64,000 nucleotides of DNA. Origin: Mariniblastus sp. Its GTDB lineage: Bacteria > Planctomycetota > Planctomycetia > Pirellulales > Pirellulaceae. The first letter of the stretch is position 1; the number at the start of each line of letters is the position of its first letter. Below, piece by piece: positions 1 to 9,925 of this stretch. The notes under the pieces are model-generated. The model did no database searches and was not told where the DNA came from. It saw nothing but the letters and a program-made list of their open reading frames with translations. The position numbers were made by a program, and so were the translations under genes. The DNA is taken from contig JAPKBL010000005.1 of assembly GCA_028823415.1 (NCBI GenBank), positions 19,574-83,573 on the forward strand, given 5' to 3'.

Positions 1-1698
1 CTTATCCGTATTTTTAAAATCTGCGGCAGCGATGACGAGTTCCCTAGGTTGGTCACCAGTAATACGGGTGGTGTATGAAAAATTGCCAAGGTTGTTTTCA
101 CGACTCAGGAATTGACTACTGATGTTCAAACGAAGCGCTAGCTGTTTTCCCTGTGGATCGATTTCAATTGCCAATTTTTTAATGTGAGATCGATCAAGTT
201 TAGGGTTTTGAAATTTGTAGGTCTTGATGCTTCTTTGGTCGCGACTCGACCAATCTCGAGAGCCGTTGCTAAAGTCTTCAAAAATCAAGTTGGGGTCGGC
301 TAAACTCACGAGTGCACTTAGGTTAATGGATTCTGGTATGAAAGATTGTTCCTCTGAATTGAGGGCGAAGGTGTTAGTTTCGCCTCGCTCGAGTGCTTGT
401 GGTTTATCCAGTTGGTAGCGACAGATTGCGAAGAAATAGATTGGCAGGTCAGCGGGGAGGGGAACCTGAGTAGACCAAATTCCCTTCGCCGACTTTTCGT
501 TTGCTCGAGTCCAGAAACGGGTTCTGGAATTGGGGTCATAGCTGTAATAAATTTCTGTATTAACAAGCCTGTCCTGATCACTTGGGGTCACAGTAAATGT
601 GGCGGAGGGAATGAAGGAAGACGTGTTGAGCGTTAAGTTAGAGGCAGGAGTCGCTGGGATTTTCTGATCAATACCCTTAAGGTATTGATCAAACCAGAGA
701 TTGAGCATGACCCACTGCTCTGGGCCGGGGCCATGGTTGAAGTGGACGTTGGTCGTGACTCGCCAGTTTGGGTGTTTGAGTAAATCCATCGACTTGTAGA
801 TTCGCTCAAAAGTAGAATGGAAGTCATTCGAGGAGCTAATAAACATGACCGGGCATTTGACAGACGGCCAGTAGGCACTGGCGTCAATGGTATTTTTATA
901 GAGTTCTAAATTTTGGAAATGAGGTTTGAGACTGCTGCCTTGGATTCCGCCTGGGAAATCAACGTATTTAAATCCAGTTCCACCTACAAATGGGGCGACT
1001 GCCTTAAGCCTTTGGTCGATTGCGGTAAGTGCCGTGATCATTCCTCCCATTGAAAATCCGGTAAAACCAATGCGGTTCGGGGCGACCTCCGGTTGTTGTT
1101 CGAGAAATGTAATGGCTCGTCTTGCAGCGACCGTTAGGAGGAACCAATTTGCGTTGCGCGGACTCGGCACTGGGTCGATCGAGTAATCATCGGGTAGAAG
1201 GTTTCGTTTCCACCCTGCGCGGAGTGCTTTCGAATAGAACCGCGGCCCTTGGGAAGGATCGACATTTCCCCAATCCGTATTGATTGAAATGTCTTCTTCC
1301 ATTGGCCGGCCAAGCCAATTGATGTCGACCGTTGCGAATCCCTGTTTTGCAAAATAAACGCCCCGTCCACGTTCGGCCCGCTGACCTCCGCCGTGGCTCC
1401 ACACAAATGCCGCGTTCCGTTTGCCGTTATCGGGATAGGAGTAATAAGCTGCAATTCGCGCTTCGGTTCCCTTGAAGGTGCCGACTTTAAAAGTCACGTA
1501 CTGGGTAACGACTCCTTCTGCCTTCCATTCTTTGATGACCTGAATGTCGAGAGACTCTTTTTGAGCGTCATAATCCTGCCACAACTCAGTTGCAGTCTTC
1601 GGCACCTCAGCAGGTGCGGAATAAGGAGTGAAGGTTTCTTGTGCGTCAATTGAGAGACTAACAAGATTGAGAATCAGGAGGAGATAAATTGTTTTCAT
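1..1698 (-). CDS. Secreted alpha/beta-hydrolase, acetyl-xylan-esterase-like (C-terminus cut by window edge)
   Basis: The reading frame is open from the ATG at 1698 down to position 1, so at least 566 residues are present and the C-terminus lies outside the window. Residues 1-18 form a signal peptide (MKTIYLLLILNLVSLSIDA). An alpha/beta-hydrolase core follows: an HGGGQ oxyanion-type loop near residue 97, the nucleophile elbow GFSMGG near residue 213, a probable acid Asp in SSSNDFHS, and a probable catalytic His in HFNHGPG. This pattern fits the acetyl-xylan-esterase / dienelactone-hydrolase-like families, which remove acyl groups from sugars or act on other esters. A beta-rich C-terminal extension (after about residue 360) is longer than the usual single-domain esterase and may bind substrate. 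It is probably periplasmic or secreted. A PhoPQ-type or peptidase-type hydrolase is an alternative. The fold is convincing; the substrate is inferred. Confidence 0.75.
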   Translation of the reverse strand, partial: MKTIYLLLILNLVSLSIDAQETFTPYSAPAEVPKTATELWQDYDAQKESLDIQVIKEWKAEGVVTQYVTFKVGTFKGTEARIAAYYSYPDNGKRNAAFVWSHGGGQRAERGRGVYFAKQGFATVDINWLGRPMEEDISINTDWGNVDPSQGPRFYSKALRAGWKRNLLPDDYSIDPVPSPRNANWFLLTVAARRAITFLEQQPEVAPNRIGFTGFSMGGMITALTAIDQRLKAVAPFVGGTGFKYVDFPGGIQGSSLKPHFQNLELYKNTIDASAYWPSVKCPVMFISSSNDFHSTFERIYKSMDLLKHPNWRVTTNVHFNHGPGPEQWVMLNLWFDQYLKGIDQKIPATPASNLTLNTSSFIPSATFTVTPSDQDRLVNTEIYYSYDPNSRTRFWTRANEKSAKGIWSTQVPLPADLPIYFFAICRYQLDKPQALERGETNTFALNSEEQSFIPESINLSALVSLADPNLIFEDFSNGSRDWSSRDQRSIKTYKFQNPKLDRSHIKKLAIEIDPQGKQLALRLNISSQFLSRENNLGNFSYTTRITGDQPRELVIAAADFKNTDK

Positions 1699-2211
1699 TT
1701 CTATTCATTCATGCCGAGGCAGGAAAGTCGTCGCGGTGGAAATTTACCAGCGGGCGATTGCAGTCCCGATTCTCGAAATCGTTTCCAAGAGTTGATTTCT
1801 GTTTTTTTAATGATCGCTTCAGCAGCGCGGCCCAAGTTGCTAGTCCCACGCGCTTGTGAACGAGGGCATTTTGGCGACCAAGATCAAGCCTAACTTAGAA
1901 TGCGAACGACATCAAACCAAGAGGATGCAGTTCCATCGATACCTAACTCGTTGCTGCCGCAGCAGTTGAAGATCGAGTTGGGCAGGACAGGGCTGGCCTG
2001 CCGCTGAGCATCGCTGTGCTGGGTTTAATTATTGCCCGAATATGATTTTTAAAATAAAATATTGCCAATAATTTCTCGAAAACATCGAATAGATAAATCA
2101 TGTCGGTGCATCCGCGTGACATTGGCTTCAGTTTCGGATCAACTCTTTATAGAACACCAATGCCGATTTAATAGCTGACAGCTATCTTAAATTTAACCTC
2201 CGAGGTTGTTG
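1699..2211. other. Divergent intergenic region, no gene seen
   Basis: This 513-base stretch separates the minus-strand hydrolase from the plus-strand lipoprotein, so it should hold both promoters. The half near the lipoprotein (about 2040-2190) is clearly AT-rich. The short frames in it have no protein-like composition. I could not identify a convincing promoter, operator or RNA structure. Confidence 0.5.
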
Positions 2212-2655
2212 ATGAAATGCATCTTTTTTGGGTTTTTAGTTTTGATTGTTTCCTTGTTCTCATTGCTTGGCTGTCCTCAAACAAATCAGGCACCGGTCGT
2301 GGTCAGCGGAAGCCCAGTAGCGCCGGTCAAGTCGGAGGCGATCCATCGGGTGAGATTCTCCTACGACATCGCGGGCAGTAAAGGCTTTAAAGGGAGTTTG
2401 GGTTACCCTCCCAGTTCCAAAGTGACCGGCGGACTGGATGGGAATTCGTGTTCCTACAACGATGTTGGTCGAAACGTGCTAACGGCGTACGAGTTTGAAT
2501 TTGTCGATCATCAAGACGGCTGCGACGTCTATCGCGTGACACGAAGTGTGACCGGTGGTGAGCATGACGGACGAAGCGATGTCGTCGATGTTAAATACTC
2601 AGGTAAAAAAACCAGCGTTTTTGACGATGAAATATCGACCGATGTGATGGAGTGA
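2212..2655 (+). CDS. Small putative lipoprotein, unknown function
   Basis: A 147-residue protein of no family I recognise. Residues 1-20 are a lipoprotein signal ending in the lipobox LLGC, so the mature protein should start at a lipid-modified Cys. The mature part is polar, with several Asp and Gly residues, two internal Cys (one in DGNSCSYND, one in DGCDVYRV) that could form a disulfide, and no membrane segment. I chose the ATG at 2212 because GAGG sits six bases upstream; two TTG codons just before it would only add two residues. It stands alone on the plus strand between two minus-strand genes. Expression looks plausible, and the function is unknown. Confidence 0.6.
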   Translation: MKCIFFGFLVLIVSLFSLLGCPQTNQAPVVVSGSPVAPVKSEAIHRVRFSYDIAGSKGFKGSLGYPPSSKVTGGLDGNSCSYNDVGRNVLTAYEFEFVDHQDGCDVYRVTRSVTGGEHDGRSDVVDVKYSGKKTSVFDDEISTDVME

Positions 2656-2885
2656 TTCGAAAAGCCACCCACGCTGGATGAATGTCTCGACGCTTCCTAG
2701 ATGAACTTTACGGGGAAGAAGTCGGAGACATTTCTACCTGGCCCGATCTTTTCGGGAATTAACGCAACTCGGTGTTTAATACAAACGCCAACCCCTCGGC
2801 CGCGCCGTTCCAAGTCTTAAAGAACCTCACGCTAATCGATGAAATCCAGAACCAGAAACGGCACTTTGGTGGCCTTGGTTATCAG

Positions 2886-3950
2886 TTATTTTTGCAAGTC
2901 AACCATGGCCTTGCCCATGGCCTCGCCCACGTTCATGTAGGTCTCGGAATTACCGCTGTAGTGGCCGCCTGAGCTGCCACCTTTGGAAAGCGGATGAGTA
3001 TAAACGGAGGAAACGTTCCCTTTGAAATCGGGGTATTTCCCAGACTTGCCGTCTACGGCTTGCATAGCATTGAGGATTTTTCCTCCACCGTCGGTGGCAC
3101 CTTGCTCGGTCTGTCCAAGCGATGCGCAGACGAATTCTGCGTTGGGTGCATCAAAGTCCTTGCGAAGTGTTTTGATAAGTTGAACCAAGTTTTGTTCGTA
3201 GCGATCAGATAGCGCTGCGCTTCGACTGTCGCGATCTCCCTGCCACCAGAAAAATCCAGCGACTTCGTATCCTTTTGCATCGGGATAGTACTTGTTGAGG
3301 TCTTCTAAGACTTTTTTGGCGCGCGCGATGTCGCCATCGTATTGCATGCCTGCATACCAGCCGATCTTTTTGGGCTCCTCACCTTTTTTCCATTTTTCAG
3401 GAGACCCTTTGTAAGCAGGGTGGACCCAGGTGACACCTTTGGCATCCGTGAATTCGAAGCCTTCGCTGCCCGGTGGCAACAGGTCCCAACCGAGTGCGCG
3501 GTTGCCAATACAGCTTTTGAGAATCATCACGGGAGCGTCGGTCGCTTCTCCGACGTGATGCCCGATACCGAATTCCGGGCCAATTTTCCCGCCCTTGATG
3601 GTCATCCACTCGTTGTTGAATTCGCGTGATCCACCGTCACCACTTCCCATGACGCGGACGTTGCGGACGTCTTGTCGTTGAGTCCAGTTGCCGGAGTCAT
3701 CTACTAGGTAGGGGTATAAGTTTTTTTCCTTGACCGCATGTTCCAGCGATCCATCGCCACCCTTGATTTTCCCGGCACCGAGCATGTTGGATTGCCCCAG
3801 CAGGATGTAGACCTGAACCGGTTTACTCATATCAGCAGGTTTGCCATCGGGATCGGGCAGCTGCTGGGCAGCGATTGCGTTTGTCGACGAACAAAAAATT
3901 GCAAAAGACGAAAAGAGGAGGAGTGTTTTTAATGAGGTCACTTGAATCAT
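2886..3950 (-). CDS. SGNH sialate-O-acetylesterase-like enzyme
   Basis: A secreted 354-residue esterase of the sialic-acid-esterase (SASA, DUF303) group of SGNH hydrolases, which remove O-acetyl groups from carbohydrates. Visible evidence: a signal peptide (residues 1-28), the block-I motif YILLGQSNMLG with the nucleophile Ser54, a central FFWWQGDRDS segment typical of this group, and a C-terminal HYSGNSETY with the probable catalytic His. The length is normal for the family. The ATG at 3950 is preferred over a TTG four codons upstream because GGAAAA lies just before it. A second member of the same family is encoded upstream on the same strand, 203 bases away. It probably deacetylates an algal or other extracellular polysaccharide; the real substrate is not known. 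Confidence 0.85.
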   Translation of the reverse strand: MIQVTSLKTLLLFSSFAIFCSSTNAIAAQQLPDPDGKPADMSKPVQVYILLGQSNMLGAGKIKGGDGSLEHAVKEKNLYPYLVDDSGNWTQRQDVRNVRVMGSGDGGSREFNNEWMTIKGGKIGPEFGIGHHVGEATDAPVMILKSCIGNRALGWDLLPPGSEGFEFTDAKGVTWVHPAYKGSPEKWKKGEEPKKIGWYAGMQYDGDIARAKKVLEDLNKYYPDAKGYEVAGFFWWQGDRDSRSAALSDRYEQNLVQLIKTLRKDFDAPNAEFVCASLGQTEQGATDGGGKILNAMQAVDGKSGKYPDFKGNVSSVYTHPLSKGGSSGGHYSGNSETYMNVGEAMGKAMVDLQK

Positions 3951-4153
3951 CAATTTTTCCAATCGGGGTAGACTTAAAAAAAGTTTGTGAAAACTAGCAA
4001 TCTGAGTATATATGAAATGAGGCCGCAGCCATAAGTTACTAGCACAGTTTTGTTGGCGACTACGAATAATCGTTTATCCAATGGGCTTTGATTCGCGCCC
4101 GTCCGTTCCGATGATGGAATAGGCAGTGGCGAGTGGTAGCCATCACACGATCA

Positions 4154-5551
4154 TTAATTACTTTGCTTTGCCATCAGCTCAGCCATAGAATCTGCGAACG
4201 CATCTCCAAGGCGAACGAAAAACGCACCGCTTCCGAGATAGTGATAGGGGCGGTCGCTGCCGACGGTGTCCCATTCATGGTAGTGCTCCGGCCAGCCTTT
4301 CTTAAAGACGTTGTCGGAGTAGTGAGAGTACTCGGTGTAGCTTTCAACTGCAGCGACATTGTCTTTAAACTCGGGAGCTTTGGCCGCTTCTCTTTGGCCG
4401 ACGGAGACTAGATTCTCGGCGACCTTTTCAGCGGTTACCCCGGTTCCGAGAACACCAATCACAACCGGCATGTTCGGCTCGTTGTATTCTTTGCGGATGT
4501 CCTGGATGAAAGAGATCATGTTGGTTTTATAATTGTCTCGAAACTCGGGTGAAAACTGATCGTTATATCCCTGGAACCAAACCAAACCAGCGATCTTGTA
4601 ACCCGCATCAGCGTCGTACTCAGGATGATTGTCTTTGAGATTTGCAAGTACGTCTTGAATTGCCGAGTTCATCATTCGGTAGTTGAGGCCGGCCTCGTCC
4701 ATGTTGAATGGTTTGGGTTTGCGTGGTTCGCGCGGCTCACGAGGTTCGCGCAGCTTCTTGCGTGCCTTCTCGTCGGCGGTTTTCAGTTGCTCCTCATAGG
4801 CAGTCAGGTCGGCTTTGTACTTCTCCTGGTCCTGCGGGAACGACTTGACGGCGGCCTCGTATCGTTTCAGATTCTCACTTGCCTTGGTCTTTGCCTCAGC
4901 GTATTCAGGAGTGGTCTTAAAGTCAGGCAGCGAGGGTGGGCGAAAATTGTAGTTCAGCGACTTTCCGCCCCATGAGGTTTTGATAAGCAGAATTGGACCG
5001 TCGACCTTTTCTGCGATTGATAAACCGAATCCATACTCTGGCCCAATTTTAGAATCATCGGCACCGTATCCGATTCCCAGTTTTCCTGATTTCTGATTTC
5101 GATCTGCGATTGAATTGATATAAACACGATCGGACGTCGCGCAGGCAGCACTGACTTTTTTCTTATAGGCTTCGTGGGCTGCTTTTAATTTATCTACCTT
5201 GGCCTGGAGTGCTGTTTTCTCAGCACCATCTGCCATCTTTTTGATTTTATCGTTAGAGATTCCGCCGGTTAGTTCATCAATTTGTTTACTGAGTGTCAGT
5301 TGGTCTTCCAGAGTTTTATTTGAAACTCCGCTGGTGCTGTCAAACACCATTTGTACGAGGTCTTGATCGCGGGAATCACTCGATGGGAACAGCGTTGCAA
5401 TGGTATGAGCTCGCGCGTGCCCAACCGTATTTGACTGACCCGCAAGAATGAAGATTTTTAGCGGTTCTTCTCCGATGACTGGGCTGACGCTAAATATTGC
5501 CAACGTAACAATAGCGACCAGGCTGAACTTTTTAGGGTGCATGAAATTCAT
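4154..5551 (-). CDS. SGNH sialate-O-acetylesterase-like enzyme with coiled-coil inserts
   Basis: A secreted 465-residue relative of the neighbouring SASA esterase. It has a signal peptide (1-27), the motif FILAGQSNTVGHARA with nucleophile Ser40, the central GLVWFQGYNDQ segment, and a C-terminal GSGAFFVRLGDAF. The C-terminal catalytic His is probably in DRPYHYLGSG. It is about 110 residues longer than its neighbour because of two inserts: a Lys/Ala/Asp-rich helical stretch around residues 75-135, and a second one around 215-280 ending in a short repeat (REPREPREPRKP) just before residue 285. The inserts look like coiled coils and may serve oligomerisation or substrate access. The start ATG at 5551 begins a normal signal peptide; the frame continues upstream without a better start. 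The family call is strong; the substrate is inferred. Confidence 0.82.
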   Translation of the reverse strand: MNFMHPKKFSLVAIVTLAIFSVSPVIGEEPLKIFILAGQSNTVGHARAHTIATLFPSSDSRDQDLVQMVFDSTSGVSNKTLEDQLTLSKQIDELTGGISNDKIKKMADGAEKTALQAKVDKLKAAHEAYKKKVSAACATSDRVYINSIADRNQKSGKLGIGYGADDSKIGPEYGFGLSIAEKVDGPILLIKTSWGGKSLNYNFRPPSLPDFKTTPEYAEAKTKASENLKRYEAAVKSFPQDQEKYKADLTAYEEQLKTADEKARKKLREPREPREPRKPKPFNMDEAGLNYRMMNSAIQDVLANLKDNHPEYDADAGYKIAGLVWFQGYNDQFSPEFRDNYKTNMISFIQDIRKEYNEPNMPVVIGVLGTGVTAEKVAENLVSVGQREAAKAPEFKDNVAAVESYTEYSHYSDNVFKKGWPEHYHEWDTVGSDRPYHYLGSGAFFVRLGDAFADSMAELMAKQSN

Positions 5552-5780
5552 GGTTGTGTTTTCTTTCGGGAGATTACGGATGCCAATCATCTGGAGGTCC
5601 GGCCTCAGAGCCTACTTCAGGAACGAATGTTACTTTAATGGGATCGATTCTAACAGCTGCGGAATCAAGTCGTAGCAAACCGTGATGATTTTAATCGAGA
5701 AGTCATTCAGCATTGATTTTCAATGCTGAGATTGGCTCGATCGCAGGTCAGAGCTACAAGTGGTCAGCGGTTGAGTGGGT

Positions 5781-7343
5781 TTAATTTTTTAAATCCTGCT
5801 CCGCCTCGATTTTAATGTTTTTTAAGGATTCATCTTCTGGTTTGAATTCGAGACCTTGGTTAGCGTAAATGATCGCTTTTTTTGGTCGACCATTGTTTAA
5901 ACACATCAGTGCAGTTTTTCTTATTAACCAGACTTTCCCCGGTGTCATTTCAAGGTCAAATTCCATGAGGCGAATCGCATCGTCGGTAAGTCCATCCATG
6001 GCGAGCCGTGTTGCCACGGTTGCGTTAGCTCCACCCCATCCAGCAGGCTTCCCTTTAGATTTAAACCACTTGATTGCCGCTTCGACGCCCTCATTTTTTA
6101 CCATTTGATACATGCGTTGTTGTTGAGTAACACGAGGCTTTCCAGGCATCCGGTAGGGCTGATCGGTGACGACATGGATTAATTCGCCACTAAGTCGTGT
6201 TACCGTATTCCAAACGTCTGCTGATCCTATCATGTCACCTTGATTGCACAGTACGATGACAAAGGCATCGTCATTCACGAGCCGATTTTCCATGGCTCGA
6301 AATCCATTGATCGCGCCGCCGTGGTTGATGATTTTGGTGCGCCGTTTCGTTACTGGATGGTTGCGGGCATAAATTTGCCAGCCATATCCATAATTACTCT
6401 GAGGTCTGCCGCCGGCGGCTTTCACTTCCGGCACGTCTCGGTTGGGAGTGAACATCAAATCGCGATACTTCTTTTCCAATAGCTGGTCGGTATACAAAGC
6501 ACGATCCCAAAGGAACATGTCTTCTACGGTCGAATACAATGCTCCGGATGCTCCTGGTGTTGATCCCATATTGATGTAGGTTGCGTTTTCAAGTCCGAAT
6601 GGACCGTAAGTGTATCCGCTGGCCCGCTGCTGGAGGACGGTTTGATTAAGATCGAAGCCACTGTTCTGCATTCCTAGCGGATCAAAGATTCGCTCTTGGA
6701 GATTTTGCTGAAAACTCTTTCGCGTCACCTTTTCGATGATTCTTCCCAGAATGCAATAGCCAGCATTGCAGTAGCTGTAAATGGTTCCCGGTTCATGGGC
6801 GAGATCTCCGCTGCAGTGAAGTTTAATGAACTCATCCGGAGGGAAAGATAGCCGTGAAATTGTTCCTCGATAGTCATAGCTGGATGTGAAATCTTTGATG
6901 CCGGATTGATGCGACATTAAGTGATGCAGCGTGATTTTTCCTCCGGTGTCCTCGCGGTAATAAGGCAAGTGCTTACTGATCGTGTCATCGAGTTTTACTT
7001 TGCCTTCTTGCACCAATTGCATCACGAGCATACTGCAGAACTGTTTACTGACCGAGGCAATTCGGAATTTAGTATCGGTGGTATTGGGGATGCTCCATTC
7101 GTGATTTGCCATCCCAAAGGCTTGCTTGAAGATTACCTGACCCTTGTCGGCGACGAGCACGGCACCAGAAAACAGACCAGTCTCCGCCGTCGCCTCGCAC
7201 AGTTTCTGCAAGGCAGCCTCTTTGTCGGATCCGACCTCCAGGTAACCTTTGGGAAGTGCAGGTTCTTTATCTTGGGCAAGGATTGCATGGCATAGTGCAA
7301 ACCACCCGAGGAACAAACCAATTCGCAATGTTCTACGGTTCAT
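5781..7343 (-). CDS. Serine beta-lactamase-like hydrolase with C-terminal TPR-like tail
   Basis: A secreted 520-residue serine hydrolase of the beta-lactamase / penicillin-binding-protein / esterase family. Signal peptide at residues 1-23. The three family motifs are visible: SVSK (Ser97, Lys100), the YCN triad (Tyr191, Asn193), and HGG in KIINHGGAING. Members cut D-amino peptides or simple esters; nothing here marks a true beta-lactamase. The last 100 residues form helical repeats resembling TPR units, which is a common extension for protein contact. It starts 20 bases after the stop of the PHP-domain gene on the same strand, so the two are probably cotranscribed with the metallohydrolase gene first. 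The ATG at 7343 has GAAAG upstream and starts a proper signal peptide. Confidence 0.85.
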   Translation of the reverse strand: MNRRTLRIGLFLGWFALCHAILAQDKEPALPKGYLEVGSDKEAALQKLCEATAETGLFSGAVLVADKGQVIFKQAFGMANHEWSIPNTTDTKFRIASVSKQFCSMLVMQLVQEGKVKLDDTISKHLPYYREDTGGKITLHHLMSHQSGIKDFTSSYDYRGTISRLSFPPDEFIKLHCSGDLAHEPGTIYSYCNAGYCILGRIIEKVTRKSFQQNLQERIFDPLGMQNSGFDLNQTVLQQRASGYTYGPFGLENATYINMGSTPGASGALYSTVEDMFLWDRALYTDQLLEKKYRDLMFTPNRDVPEVKAAGGRPQSNYGYGWQIYARNHPVTKRRTKIINHGGAINGFRAMENRLVNDDAFVIVLCNQGDMIGSADVWNTVTRLSGELIHVVTDQPYRMPGKPRVTQQQRMYQMVKNEGVEAAIKWFKSKGKPAGWGGANATVATRLAMDGLTDDAIRLMEFDLEMTPGKVWLIRKTALMCLNNGRPKKAIIYANQGLEFKPEDESLKNIKIEAEQDLKN

Positions 7344-7363
7344 ATTTTCTTTCGGCAAGAATT

Positions 7364-9925
7364 TTATTGCTTGGCTGGTTCGGCATTGGGAAGTGGCAGA
7401 CCCAGTTCGTCACTGTTGTGTTGGAATCCGTTTCCATCAAAATCTACATAGATTGGATTGCTTACGGCAATTGGCGGACGCTTGCCGTAACGCGTTCCCA
7501 TGACCTTTTCCATGGTCATGCCTTCGCCGATCGTGGCAACGATTAGATGTGCGTCACGGTCGATCGACAGATCGAATGACGAATCGAATTTTCGCACTGC
7601 GTCAATTTTACCAAACAATTCGGGCGAATCCCTGCGCGTGTAGTTATGTTTTTCGCTTGGTTGTCCGTTGATGAAGACTTGCACGCGATTGACATCCAAC
7701 CAGTTGGGGCACTGAACGGTTACTTTTAACGTCACTTTGCCATCGGTCGCAACCAGAGAATCTCCTGGAATCGCTAAGCCGGGGCTTGAGTTAGATTGTC
7801 CTGTAACCGAAAGGAAGGGGCCGGTCGACATGATGATATGGCCGGCTTTGGCCTGTTGCACCATTTCGTCGCTAGAAATTTTTGCGGGGTCGTCGGTGCT
7901 GGAAGCGAACCAGTTTCTGCGCCATCCACTACCGTGGTGGTTGTAGTGCGAGTCGGTGTTGATGACGCCGGGGATGCGGTAGCCTTGGTTGAGTAGCTGG
8001 AGCCATTGAAACATGGGAATCCGCATCCGACGCGTACTCGGTGGGTTGTTGGGAATGTCTTGAAAAATGGTTTCTAAAGGATGGACTTCAATGATGTCCG
8101 TCCATTTTAGCATCCCACGGAATCCTTCGTCGGGCACGCCATCGGTATCGAGGTCGCCGTATATCTGGTGCAGGTTAGGGTGGTTCATTTGAACCAGTTT
8201 TTCAGATTGGTTATCCCACATCGCGAGTCGCTCAATTTGCACGAGTGGATTGTAGGAGATTCTGGGGCCCCCTCCATTTTGAGTGTTAGGTCTCCAGATA
8301 AGCGGGAATGAATTCTGGTGGTTAACCGGTAATGGCGAGCCCGTTAATTCAATTCCGGTGCAGGTCGCCAATAAGTGTTCCAGGTTCATCTGCTGCAGGT
8401 GCGGCGTATAACTGTCGATTCGATTGTGTTCGGTACAGGGTGCAAACTCCACATTCTCGCACAGCAAATTTTCGACGCGGCCATATTGGTCGGATGTGTT
8501 GTCGCCTGAAGGGCTACTGTGGCTATGCAGGTCGTTGCTGACCCAACCTGTCGTATCGACAACTCGATCCAGCTGCACCGTGAGCTGCTGCATCTCCTTG
8601 GCGATAATCTCAACTTCTTTTCGAACACTGTTGTATTCTGGACCACGGCTAAAATAGATCTCATACTTGCCCGGTTCGAGCGGACAATACATTCGGCCAT
8701 GTACCGAGTAGACGAGGTTTTCCACGAAAGTCCTGGTGCTGCTCAGACCAAAGTTAGGGTGTTTTCCAGCTGCCGCATAAATGGTGGCTTTGACGGGAAT
8801 AAGCTTGCCTTGACCATCTCTGACTTCCGCTGCAAAGCCACTGACATCTGTTAAGGGTAACGTTACAGTTTCGTTTTCCACAGTTTTGTTATCTTTACCG
8901 GATCGGAAAGTAACCTCCGTGCTTTGGTATCCCATGGCAGATGCTTTCGCAATATATTCGCCGGGTACGAGCCTGGAGTGGGCGACTCCCTGATCATTTG
9001 TCTGCAAAGTAAATGACTCCTGATCGTCATCCTCGTTGCCGTTAACCGGTCGCACAATAACTTTGGCGCGAAAGACGGCAGCCACTCCTTCAGCGGGCCG
9101 CGTCTCAGGACTGACTACGAATTGGTGCATGGTGGGTGAGATGTCCGGTTGTTCAACGATCGCCCGGAGGTCGGCTGGGCTGGTCGCCGGATAAAGACGG
9201 ACCGTCCATTTCAGCCCGCTATCGGTTCGCTCGACATGGTCGTCCGAATATTGCAATTGGTTAGGCCGTCCCTTTTTCCAGTTCGGTGGTTGCTGCGGTC
9301 GTTGCTTCACAAGCGGGATTTGGAATCCAATCGTTTGTCGAAAAAACGAATCCTCACAATAGGCAAGGCTGCCAGACTGCTCAAACACGAACCATCCATC
9401 GGCGCGAACACCATCGAACGCTTTGACATCCTTTGCGGCATCCCCGTCGATAGTCACAGTGGATTCAACAAAAGAGTTTCCATCCTTTAGCCGGTATTCA
9501 ACAATGGCGGCAGTGCCATCTTTGGCAACTGTCTTGGACGATCGACATTGCCAAAAGATGGTGTCACCCTCCCTCCCGACTTTTACCAGGGAAGGATCAT
9601 GGAATAAATATCGTCCTGCGGTCGGCGTGTATGCGCTGAGTTGATCATTCGATGGTTCATTGAGTGTAAGATCCAGAATGGAACCGCCAATGCTACGGAC
9701 GGTCATGTTAGCGTCCCGAGTAGACAGGGCCGCCGCGATTGTCAATGAAATATGTTCGTTCTTCAGTAGATAGTCACCGTAAATCCAATCGACTTCCTTG
9801 CCGGAGATTATCGGCTCGGAACCCGGGGCGATGACACGGACCTCATCGGCAGTCGCTTGGGTTGCGGACAATCCAAAGGAGAGCCCGATGACAAGTTGAA
9901 CTAGTATGGTGAGGCAGGTTTTCAT
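7364..9925 (-). CDS. CehA/McbA-like PHP-domain metallohydrolase
   Basis: A secreted 853-residue protein. It has a signal peptide (1-26), an N-terminal beta-rich domain, a carboxypeptidase-regulatory-like repeat around residues 290-400, and then a PHP-type metal-dependent hydrolase domain. That domain contains LHSHSSPSGDN near residues 465-475 and CTEHNRI about 30 residues later, followed by NTDSHYN near 655, the scattered His/Asp/Glu ligands expected for a two- or three-metal centre. Similar proteins in planctomycetes are annotated CehA/McbA-family metallohydrolases; the namesakes hydrolyse carbamate pesticides, but the natural role of the secreted planctomycete forms is unknown. It ends 20 bases before the serine hydrolase start, so the pair looks like one operon. 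A phosphoesterase role is an alternative. Confidence 0.8.
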   Translation of the reverse strand: MKTCLTILVQLVIGLSFGLSATQATADEVRVIAPGSEPIISGKEVDWIYGDYLLKNEHISLTIAAALSTRDANMTVRSIGGSILDLTLNEPSNDQLSAYTPTAGRYLFHDPSLVKVGREGDTIFWQCRSSKTVAKDGTAAIVEYRLKDGNSFVESTVTIDGDAAKDVKAFDGVRADGWFVFEQSGSLAYCEDSFFRQTIGFQIPLVKQRPQQPPNWKKGRPNQLQYSDDHVERTDSGLKWTVRLYPATSPADLRAIVEQPDISPTMHQFVVSPETRPAEGVAAVFRAKVIVRPVNGNEDDDQESFTLQTNDQGVAHSRLVPGEYIAKASAMGYQSTEVTFRSGKDNKTVENETVTLPLTDVSGFAAEVRDGQGKLIPVKATIYAAAGKHPNFGLSSTRTFVENLVYSVHGRMYCPLEPGKYEIYFSRGPEYNSVRKEVEIIAKEMQQLTVQLDRVVDTTGWVSNDLHSHSSPSGDNTSDQYGRVENLLCENVEFAPCTEHNRIDSYTPHLQQMNLEHLLATCTGIELTGSPLPVNHQNSFPLIWRPNTQNGGGPRISYNPLVQIERLAMWDNQSEKLVQMNHPNLHQIYGDLDTDGVPDEGFRGMLKWTDIIEVHPLETIFQDIPNNPPSTRRMRIPMFQWLQLLNQGYRIPGVINTDSHYNHHGSGWRRNWFASSTDDPAKISSDEMVQQAKAGHIIMSTGPFLSVTGQSNSSPGLAIPGDSLVATDGKVTLKVTVQCPNWLDVNRVQVFINGQPSEKHNYTRRDSPELFGKIDAVRKFDSSFDLSIDRDAHLIVATIGEGMTMEKVMGTRYGKRPPIAVSNPIYVDFDGNGFQHNSDELGLPLPNAEPAKQ

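Noticed and set aside
1711..1893. 60-codon plus-strand frame in the first intergenic region
   Set aside because: No ribosome site and no protein-like motif.
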